The notes under the pieces: model-generated | The model's database searches: none | The model's input: only the letters and a program-made list of their open reading frames with translations | What the model was told of the DNA's origin: nothing | Source of the DNA: Ectocarpus siliculosus | Lineage: Eukaryota; Sar; Phaeophyceae; Ectocarpales; Ectocarpaceae | Length of the DNA stretch: 12,372 bases | NCBI GenBank assembly: GCA_000310025.1 | Contig: FN649736.1 | Coordinates: 4,208,104-4,220,475 of the forward strand | Reading direction: 5' to 3' | Position numbers and translations under genes: made by a program | Shown: one piece after another, positions 1 to 8,225 of the stretch | Layout: every line of letters begins with the position of its first letter | Position numbering within the stretch: the stretch's first letter is position 1

Positions 1-1592
1 GCCCACGGGTATCCGTACCGAGGACCTCGCCGGGCCCGGTCGGAAGCTTAGACGGAATGAGGACGGGCATGACCTGCGGGGCGGGGGGGGGGGGGGGGGT
101 ACTCTCATGTTTTGCATCCCTTAGCTGTTGCAATGGACCACGTGTTCCTCGAGCGGACGGAGCATTGTCCCCACAGGACCCATCAACGATGGCCAATCGT
201 TCCTTCCTACTTTGACAAAGGTGGCTCAAAATAGCTTTTCCCTATCCTGTCTATCCTATCTTTGGGGGGGGGGTGTAGTCGGGCATCATTCAGGCGGAAA
301 GGACGCAAAGAACCAGCAGTTGCACAACTGGAGACACTATGTGGGGTACTGCTGCGAAGTACGCGTGTTTGAGAACATGTCAGCGTGAAGATGTTCTTCT
401 CGTAATCATATACCAGCAAAACAGGTAAAAAAAACAACCACACTGCGGTTGGGCTGTGGGTGGCACAGAAGACACACACACACACCCTCGAAAATTTTCC
501 ATTCACCTGAATTTCCGTAAACCGAGCGCGCTCACCTCATTGAAATCCCTGATAGCGCTATGGTGAGCGAAGTGGGCTTCCAGCAGGCTCGCTCCGTCAC
601 GCCGCGGGGCGCCGTCCTCGTAAGGCTTGCAGGAGAAGGCCCTGGTGTGCGCTATCGCTATCACGAGCATCTCAACACAGACGAGCAAGTCCTGAATGCC
701 CTTCTCCACGTTGTTCGTCGTCCAGCCTCCCATCTCGTGAATGAGATTCAGCTTCACCAAGCCGGCAATCACGATACCCTTTTTCGCAACGCAGGCGGCA
801 AGGGGAGGAGGCAAGGGGGAAGGCAACGGGGTCTCATGTGTTGCTTGCCTTAGTCTTTGGACCCACCAACCAAGCGTCTCAGCTGAGATTGAGTAACAAG
901 GGACGGGGCAAGGGCGCTCGTGTATCGCATCCCCTCATCACCAGACGTCGAAGAGGTGGATAGACGTGACCAACAAAACTGGTCTACCTTGGCCACATGC
1001 AGTAGGCATGTGATGGTGCGTTACCATGGCTATTGGGCGTTCCCAGACGCTGTGTTCGGACGTCATTTTTGAGATATAGGAGTTCATCACATCATGTGCC
1101 CATGTGGTATCGTGTGCGACCCAGCTGGACTGGTGTGTGTTGGAGTCAGGCTGCATGGTGTATACCTAACAACAACAAAACTAAAACAAGAGACTCAGAG
1201 CAGTAACGACCTGCATCTGTGGTCGGATTACTTCCACCCCAGCTGACGGCAGGAGACAGGTTTCAGAGAACAGGAGATACTCTCACACAGCTACATGAGT
1301 TCCACGGACCACCATACATGTATAGTGCCGCAGCGTTGAATGTCTCCGTCCAAACCAGACCTCGAAATACCTCTCTCCATCGTAAAAAATCAACAGATCG
1401 AAGGCTGCATAACAGCGGCGCAATTACTTTTTCCGCACCGCGTGCAAAACAACAGCGCGAAACCGACGCGGGAACGCCTCTGGGGACTAGTTTTTCCTTT
1501 CCATTCATCAACGAAGTCGGGGATATGTGCCTGCCCGTAGCTCCTTCGCGCATTGAAACCCTTGACTATTTTGACAAAACCACCAGAGAGAT

Positions 1593-1649
<57 letters not shown>

Positions 1650-3845
1650 CACACACACGCGCGGCAAACACTGCAGTTTTCTCTGTTGCTACCGTTTCTG
1701 TCTTTTCATCCGGAGAGTAGCTCAGTCTCCCACATCAAGCCCCCTCACGGGGTCCCAGTTCATGGCAGATACAAGTGTTTTATGTTTTCCACCGCACTGA
1801 TACTGACGTCTTTTCATTGGTCAGCCGGTTAGCGCGGTCGATGCTAAAAATAAAAACACACACAAACACACCTGCCAGAAGGACAAGAACAATACTGCCT
1901 TGATGCACAAGAACTTCGGCACGGGGTCGAACGGCTTGAGCGGTGTCTTGAGCACGTAGTAAAACATACCCAGGCAGTAGAACGCGTAGCAGACGCTCAG
2001 GTTCACCACGAACGAGATGTACAGCCAACCCCCGTAGATGCTGAAATCTCCCTGCCAGCGGGATAGCACGGCCATGCCATGGAAGACAACCATAGGGGTA
2101 GTGTGACGGCGTGAAACGTAGCTGGTTGGTCCAAACAGCTACAAGCTGAAGCTGAAGAAAAATATATACTACCCGATAAGGTAGGTTGGTATACTATGAT
2201 GGGGCTATACAACAGCGCACAAGCTCCAAGCACCGTTGCCTACACATTTGCCGCCGCGCTATGTATGTCGCAGGTACCGCCGGACACAAAAACACGCGAG
2301 AAGTTCTGAAGGACTCGAAGCAAGAGCAGCCGCCGGGGAGGTCAAGTACTACCGCTGTGCTGTTGTGCGCCAACACGACAACATTCTGCGCTACAGGAGT
2401 ACACGGACGCCACCGAAGACAACGCACCTCCTGGAACAGGCCGAACGGAGCCAACACTAGCGCCACAAAAGCAGCCAGAGGTTTGACGCAGCTGTACTGC
2501 AACGTGCCAAACTTGGCGAAGCGCAGGAAATCACGGCCGTGCGGCATGGGGCCCTTCATAACCAGCCCGAAAGGCCAGGCGTGTTTGGACGACGGGCACT
2601 GCTCCAGGATATCGACAACCTGCCACGTTTCCGAGCCAAGGTTGAGAGAGGGGGGTACAGCAGTAAATCGCGGTTGTTCGGGGATACAAGGAGGTGTTAG
2701 GTATACTCAGCACTAGATACGGATCTGCGGATATCGAGGGGGTTTCGTGCGACACGTATTTGTAGAAGGGTGATCCCCTTTTGCAGTGCTATTTAGGGCC
2801 ACCAATGTGCCCTCTTCACTCCTTAACAAACAGGCCCCGTGAGCCAACCTTTTCTTCGCGCTAAGCACCCGCTACCTAACAGGACGTGTCTCAACCCATC
2901 CATCCTTGCGCCAATACGGCCTAGCCCGACCTTCTTTGTCGGGTGATCCCCCCCCCCCCCCCCCGAGCGACAAACCACGGAACTGCCTCCTGTACCTTGT
3001 ATTCGTCCCCGTCCCCGAGGTACCCAACCATGAGGGCCAGAAAGAGGTACAGCGCGTATCCTTCGTAGCAGTCTCGTAGCATGTCGACGTACGGAGCTGT
3101 GTTCTTGAACCGAAGGCTGACGAACGAGTCGATGGCATAGATGGGCACCATCCATAGGATACCGATAATTTTCCCCTGGGTTGCGGAGGAATTACACGCA
3201 TGGATGCGGGTGTGTTGGTCGTTTATTGGTCAACTTGGCACACCAAACCTCCCTCATAAATCCACGTTTCGGGTGTATCTAGGCGATGAGCCCACGCAGC
3301 AGCCTTTTTCACGCCCAACGAGCAGGAGAAGGAGCATCAATGTCAGCCAAAAGTGGCGGCGACAACCAAGGGATGCTCGCCACTCGAAGTGCTAAAGACA
3401 GCAGTGTTCAGTTGCAGCGAAGACCAGGCCAAGCTATACGTCCCTCCTGACCAAACCACATGTGTGCGGCCTACCACATAACTCGCCAACAACACCTTGT
3501 GAACTGGAACCATCGCCCACCATTGCTCTTAGCCAGTACCCCGAACCTCCAACGAAATTGGTCAGAGGGTTCATGACCATCACGTTGCGTTGTCGCAGGT
3601 GTGTCACAGCCGTCACACAGCAGCAGGAGCACTTAATTTCCCACACTTCAATTAGCCTCTCGAAGCGCGGAGAAAATAATGCATCATGTTTAGCACAGAT
3701 AGCGTGGGCCGATTCGACTCACCTGCACCACCGGGCGGGAGAAGTGGATAAGGTGCCGGCGTATGAGAAGGCTGGACAGGCCAACCGCAAAGGCGGACGA
3801 CAAGCCCGCCACGATCAAGACGACGTCCTCTGTCTCCTTGAACAT
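1..3845 (-). CDS. TMEM184/LAZ1/OST-alpha family seven-helix membrane protein, 3' end cut by window edge
   Basis: Exons on the minus strand: 3845-3723, 3175-2996, 2619-2428, 2051-1872, 778-536 and 73-1 (continues off the window). Every intron is GT-AG and phase 0. The joined frame gives 330 residues without a stop. Family landmarks in order: VPIYAIDSF (51-59), RDCYEGY (75-81), KFGTLQYSCVKP (137-148), LSFWQ (221-225), GIQDLLVCVEM (252-262), RDFNEVMPV (302-310). Likely helices are near residues 8-28, 43-61, 80-95, 146-164, 173-199, 212-236 and 252-274, the seven-helix pattern of the family. The start is the first ATG after an in-frame TGA at 3872-3870. Relatives include animal TMEM184, plant LAZ1 (vacuolar membrane, linked to cell death and brassinosteroid signalling) and the OST-alpha solute transporter; the substrate here cannot be read from sequence. 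Introns are 547, 376, 376, 1093 and 462 nt. Family call sure, exon ends nearly so. Confidence 0.9.
83..228 (-). repeat. Dispersed repeat copy B, 3' module with C17 tail, in TMEM184 intron 5
   Basis: Read on the minus strand, this stretch matches 7253-7408 of the plus strand over its whole length, roughly three quarters identical by eye. Shared exact blocks include AGCCACCTTTG, CGATTGGCCATCG, CGTGGTC, ATGCAAAACAT and AGAGTAC, after which both copies run into a pure C tract (17 C here, positions 99-83). It lies in the sense of the TMEM184 transcript. The C-run ends 7 nt before the acceptor AG at 75-74, so it is almost certainly the polypyrimidine tract of intron 5. Similarity may continue, with gaps, to about 410 on the far side. 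Confidence 0.8.
1585..1658. repeat. Compound microsatellite (AG)n-(GACA)n-(AC)n
   Basis: An AG run with two interruptions (about 1585-1621) passes into GACA repeats (about 1622-1645) and then an AC run (to about 1658). It lies inside intron 4 of the TMEM184 gene, whose transcript would carry GU, CUGU and CU repeats. It directly precedes the region where repeat copy E begins, so length changes here are likely between strains. Confidence 0.95.
1747..1851 (+). repeat. Dispersed repeat copy E, 5' module with tRNA-like stretch, in TMEM184 intron 4
   Basis: This matches 7051-7155 on the same strand. Good blocks are the CATGGC/TATGGC step at 1762-1767, CATTGGTC at 1815-1822 and GCGCGGTCG at 1832-1840. 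The stretch CAGCCGGTTAGCGCGGTCGA reads like the D-loop and anticodon stem of a tRNA. The homology stops at about 1851, 20 nt from the exon 4 donor of the TMEM184 gene, and the copy is antisense to that gene. Only this module is present; no C-tail follows. Confidence 0.6.
2948..2964. repeat. C17 homopolymer run (G17 on TMEM184 transcript)
   Basis: Seventeen C on the plus strand, read as G17 in TMEM184 intron 2, starting 31 nt past the donor at 2995. Unlike the C-runs of copies A and B, it is on the donor side and in G orientation, and its flanks do not match the dispersed repeat. Confidence 0.95.
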
Positions 3846-4570
3846 ATTTCCAGTGAGAATGAGAAGCTCTCAAGAGAGTCAAACAGCGGATGCCCCTCGT
3901 ATGCTCACTTGCACCGCGACTGCTGTCGTTCACTCGCAAAACCAAGGATGAGACCCACCGGCAAGGTCGACAAAGATGTACTTCCACGTGCTTGGTACGA
4001 GACTGCGCCTTGCCCACCGGGCCGCTAAGACCAGATTGAACGTTTGGTCATTGATGTACGATGCGACAGAGTACCACACGACGGGGAGGTGGGGGTGACG
4101 CTATATATTGAACATACCCCAGTCCTAACTGTACACACTCTGTGAGCTCTTGGCCAACATGCATCTGCATCCCATCCAGGGCTATCTACTGCTGTGTGTT
4201 GTAGTCTGGTGTCTCCGCCCTCCTCTCTCGCTGTGCGTGCTGCCTGACCGGGCGCCCATTGTGCTTGAGAATCGTGAATGGTACTACTGCCATACTGTCT
4301 CGGTGTAGTCCCGACGGGAGGCTATCGATCAGACGAGCGGTACACCCACATCTGCGAAGATAAGTCCCATCTTGAGCTGGCGGCCAAGTTACGGTACGAC
4401 GGTGGCCGGAGGGCGGTGAGTGTTGACAAGCCCGCCGTCCCTGACACACTCGGCACGCTACACTGGCTTGACCAGCAGGATCTGGAGGGTTGGAAGGCTT
4501 CCGCAAGCTCGCCTCGCTACGACTCCGACGGTCGTTGACGTCGGCACAAGTAGTCTAAATCTCTTCAACA
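3846..4570. promoter_or_regulatory. Shared upstream region between two divergent genes
   Basis: These 725 bp separate the start codons of the minus-strand TMEM184 gene and the plus-strand RING gene, so both promoters and both 5' UTRs must lie here (or the genes have non-coding upstream exons). A single TATATATT at 4102-4109 is the only TATA-like string noticed; it is about 260 bp from one ATG and 460 bp from the other and may be chance. Neither strand shows a convincing reading frame; the longer open frames lack any family resemblance. Confidence 0.6.
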
Positions 4571-7500
4571 ATGTCGGAAGGTGCCGACGGGGGGAACGCA
4601 TCACTATCCAACGCGGAGGAGGGCAGGGCGGCAACCATCAGCCCGCCAGACACGGCTAGCAGGCGCTCGGCTGGGCCGCTGCGGGCGTCCTTGATAACCC
4701 TTCGGTCGCGGCGATTCGTGGGCCTTCTGCTCATGATATGTGTGTTTTCTCTGGTAAGTCCGGCGTATGGTGTGCATACCAAACACTAAACTGGAGTATA
4801 AACGTAGAACTTGGTGTTAGAGTACCAGCAAGGCGACCGAGGCTACTGCTGTACTGTAGAACGGAGTACCTTTTACCACAATAGGTGCCACAATTTTGGT
4901 GTAACAGCAGGGATGTACACTGGTGCTGACCGCGGCCCGGCATCGTCGCTTTCCCGTTGATTCTATCTTCGTCGTCGCACATCTTGATGCAAGGTCCAAC
5001 TCCAAGCTAAGGATGCGGTGTACCCTCACTTGAAGTACATTTACGTAGTTTCTCCGCCGCGCGCGCGGATGAATTACAGCAATAGTTCAGTTCAACTTTT
5101 TGTGTTCTTAAATTTGCGTACAGGGGGGGGGGTGCCTGTGAGTGTAGCGCGTATCCCTCGCTGTTGTCACACCTGGGCTCGACGCTTACTGCGGTGTGTG
5201 TGAAATACATGACGACCTCCTCAGCATGGCGTACTGCTGTACTACGCTCCCCAACCCGCATGCAAAGACTTTTCTATGATAGAGATGGATTCGTTGTGGC
5301 ATATTAAGAAAAAAAAAAAAAAACTACTTTTGAGTGTGGGTGTGTGGGTGCGCATGCGCTCACCCACACTCAACCCTCGTTACCATTCATCGGAACGTAC
5401 CTACTGACTTGACTCTCCCACCGGTTTATCGTGGAACCCTTGCTACTTGTTCTGTAATAGGTGCAAGTCGGAGTCCTGAACTGGGCTTTGGTGGCGTGGG
5501 GATTCTTTGGTGAGATGGGGTTGGGCGGGGGCGCGTCTATATTATGTTGCGACAACGGCTTTTGAGCAATCAGCCTCATGATGCACAACACTACCCAGAA
5601 ACACGCGGGCTCGATGTATAGCCCATGCACGTCTGCCGGGAGCGGCAATAGTGGCTCTCTACAATTTGTCTACGGAGTTTTGCAACACAGAAATCTGATT
5701 GCTTTTCAACAAATTGCGTACGCATATGACAGAAATTTCTTCTAATCCTATGCATATTTCTACTTGCGCTTTCCCAGCTTCAGCAAGTTGTTTTTGGCTG
5801 TGCTGCGTGCGCATCAAGTATCTCTCGTTCTTGCGAATGGGAAACAAAGCGTGTCAATGCTCCTGAGAGATGACGTGTTGATGCCTACCCATCTTTATTT
5901 CACTGCTGTGGCTGTGTAGACCGTAGACCGTCGTCCTACTGTACTGTACTGAAACTGTATGCGGTCGATACCGCTATTCCAGGCTAACGTGTTTGGACGT
6001 ACGCTGGACGTACTGCTCAAGCTGAACCACTCTCCCGCCGTTCATCCGTGGCCCCCCTGCCTTGTCCACCCCTCTGCTTCCCCGCAGGTTCTCTGCTCGT
6101 TGTCAGCTTTTTCCGGTTGGTGCGACTCGTCAATGTGAGATTCTCGAAGCAGATGATGCTGCGTGCATGCCCCGCCGCCATGCACCGCCGCCATGCACCA
6201 TTCCAGCACACGATGTGGTGTCTAAACGCAAGCAGCAGTAGTTTTCCTAGCGGATTAATTCCTGCGCCTTCCGTGAAAAGTGTTGCAAGGCACGGGGGGT
6301 TGGTTTGTCTGGGAGTTGTCTCGCAAGCCACGACATGGCTACCCCCGGCGCTTTGAACGGTATTGGCAGCTTTTGACACAAGACCCGTCCCTCGCCGCGT
6401 TTTTCGTTCAGGGCTACGCCATCAGAAGTAACACTGCGCGTCGAAGGCGACAACGAATACCGCGCGGAGCGTTAGAGGCAAGATTACAGCTGCACCATCC
6501 CGGTATCGAGCTTGGAAGGCTGCGCTTGCTACTGGTGGACCGTGACTTTACGGGGGAAGGTAAAATCTCAGTAGCGACAAATGGCACGCAAGCTGCCGTT
6601 GCATTTTTGAGTTTTTTTCAAGGGACACATCGCCAGGCAATCTTTGTTTGTTTGTCTAACCCTAACCTTTTCGCCGAGGCCGAGCTATTGTATGTCAGGC
6701 ACCCCTTCAATGCTGCTGTACCCATTGCACGTATAATACGTACACAACGTGTCAGAAAAAAATGCTAGACAGGACAGATCAGTTGGTTTCTGTTCGCAAG
6801 AAAGATATTCGTGTCGCTTCACAGTTTGTTCGCATTCCGTACATACAAGGATCACATTTTAACGACACTGCCGAGTTTCGGCGCAAAATGATTACCACAA
6901 GCCCATGATCAATCGGGCGTTTCAAGCACGAAACCACCGAAACTCCCCCATCCCAGTGTTCCTCGATATACATATCACGGTTCACACCGGCAAGGTTTTC
7001 CGCCCTCGCTCGAGTCCGTTGGGCGAATCCTGAAATCCCATACACGCATACACGTGCTCCAGTATATGGCCTGTAGAAGAGTTCTCCGTTTTTTACCCTC
7101 ACTAGGACTGGCGTTTTCCATTGGTCGGCCGCTTTGCGCGGTCGGCGCTAAATATTAGTAGTCTAGTGTAGTTCCACACACACCGTGCACACCTTGTCCC
7201 CATTGTGTGATGCCACCGTCGTAACTTAAATTCCCTCCAAACAAAACCTTGTTGTAGCCACCTTTGGCAAAGTATAAAAGAGCGATTGGCCATCGGTGAT
7301 AGGCTCTGTGGGAACAATAACAATTCATCACCCTCTCAAGGACGCGTGGTCAATAGTCTAACCACCTAAGGCATGCAAAACATAAGAGTACGCCCCCCCC
7401 CCCCCCCCGACCCCTGTTTTGACGTTTTTCCCCCCTGCGTCAAGACTACCAAGCGCTGCTAGACCTAGACGATAACAACGACGTGCCGTCGACGGTCGGG

Positions 7501-8225
7501 GCGAGCGAGGGGGAGATCAGGCGGAACCCGTCCTTCGTGATTCCGGAGCCGGCGGCCGACAGCGTCGTCAAGCCCAAGAACTGCTCCATCTGCCTCTATC
7601 CCTTCAAGCCGCGAGAGCGTGTGCGGATCATACCCTGCTTGCACCAGTTCCATACAGAAGTGAGTCGCGCGAGAAAAAATGAGGCCCTGATGGACTGCAC
7701 TAGTAGTGAGTGTGTCCGTCCTTGTTGTTCAGTTTCACTGCATGGACGGTGACCTTTGGTCAACTCCTGCACTGATGGCAGCGCTTCTTCTTGATATTGC
7801 GCCACATTTCTGCTTGAAAGAATGACTGAATCACCAATCGTGCCTGTTCCTCTGGCAGTTTTCGGGTCTGCATCTGTATTCGGAGATCTAAGCAGGTATA
7901 GATGTCTCCATTACGCGCTTTCGACGGGTGGGGTCTTGGACGCGGTTTTGTCCGTCGTGCTTATCTGCGGCGGGGTGGGAAAATATTGCATGAACTCGTT
8001 GAGACAGAGTCTTGTTGTTTGCCATTCGCGGCACATGGCGCGCAGCGCCAAGGCCTGTATTACCCTTATAGCCCAGCTCGGCCGCCCACTCCGTGTTTGA
8101 CTGACGTCTTGCTCGTTTCTGCCGCCTCTTCTTGGCACGACTCCATCACGCCCCCGCAGTGTATCGACCCGTGGCTTCGGCAGAACGCCATCTGTCCGGT
8201 ATGCAAGTTCCCGGCGGTGGGATAG
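4571..8225 (+). CDS. Two-helix membrane RING-H2 protein, probable E3 ubiquitin ligase
   Basis: Exons: 4571-4753, 5461-5509, 6088-6134, 6412-6559, 7445-7659, 8160-8225; intron phases 0,1,0,1,0; 708 nt, 235 residues. The ATG follows an in-frame TAA at 4556-4558 and has the context CAACAATG. Residues 1-48 are polar with a basic end (LRSRR); about 49-67 and 69-89 are hydrophobic helices split over exons 1-3; 98-113 is an Arg-rich stretch facing the cytosol; 135-155 is acidic (DRDFTGEDYQALLDLDDNND crosses the intron 4 junction). The RING-H2 ligands are C189, C192, C207, H209, H212, C215, C226 and C229, spaced C-x2-C-x14-C-x-H-x2-H-x2-C-x10-C-x2-C, with I191, W219 and P227 in the usual E2-contact positions. 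Intron 5 cuts the RING between E214 and C215. Such proteins pass ubiquitin from an E2 to membrane or luminal-sorted substrates; the substrate is unknown. Exons 2 and 3 are short and rest on phase agreement and hydrophobicity. Confidence 0.88.
5309..5323. repeat. A15 homopolymer run
   Basis: Fifteen A residues inside intron 1 of the RING gene, immediately followed by the inverted repeat at 5330-5373. It could be the tail of an old retroposed insert, but no insert was recognised next to it. Confidence 0.95.
5330..5373. repeat. Inverted repeat, 13 bp perfect arms around a palindrome
   Basis: Arms TTGAGTGTGGGTG (5330-5342) and CACCCACACTCAA (5361-5373) are perfect complements. The 18 nt between them contain the 10 bp palindrome GCGCATGCGC (5350-5359). 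It lies in RING intron 1 and would fold into a strong hairpin in either DNA strand or in the pre-mRNA. It is not followed by a T-run and is mid-intron, so a terminator role is unlikely. Confidence 0.85.
6174..6199. repeat. Two tandem copies of a 13-mer
   Basis: GCCGCCATGCACC occurs twice head to tail (6174-6186, 6187-6199), 40 nt after the donor of RING intron 3. It is probably a slippage product; the frame through it is open but is not needed for the gene. Confidence 0.9.
7051..7408 (+). repeat. Dispersed repeat copy A, longest copy, with C16 tail, in RING gene intron 4
   Basis: Two modules are visible. The first, 7051-7155, matches 1747-1851 on the same strand; the second, 7253-7408, matches 228-83 on the opposite strand. 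The element ends in 16 C residues (7393-7408), 36 nt before exon 5 of the RING gene at 7445, and lies in the sense of that gene. Within the first module, 7121-7150 resembles the D-arm region of a tRNA, which suggests a tRNA-derived SINE; no clear B box was found, so this is only a suggestion. No target-site duplication was identified by eye. Confidence 0.7.

Noticed and set aside
1219-1800. 193-codon plus-strand open frame with Arg/Glu and Asp/Arg/Gln repeats
   Set aside because: The repeats are the translated microsatellite, and the frame lies antisense inside intron 4 of the TMEM184 gene with no motif.
1815-1850. A real tRNA gene
   Set aside because: Only the D-arm-like part is present; no acceptor stem closure, T-arm or B box could be found, so it is listed as part of a repeat.
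2186-2716. 176-codon plus-strand open frame
   Set aside because: It is the antisense shadow of TMEM184 exon 3, whose minus-strand frame matches the family.
6657-6667. Telomere-like CTAACCCTAACC string
   Set aside because: Under two repeat units, inside an intron; too short to mean an interstitial telomere tract.
6280-6768. Reading the whole 162-codon plus-strand open frame as one protein
   Set aside because: Only 6412-6559 joins in phase with the neighbouring exons and continues the family-like sequence; the parts before the acceptor and after the GTAAAA donor are intron.
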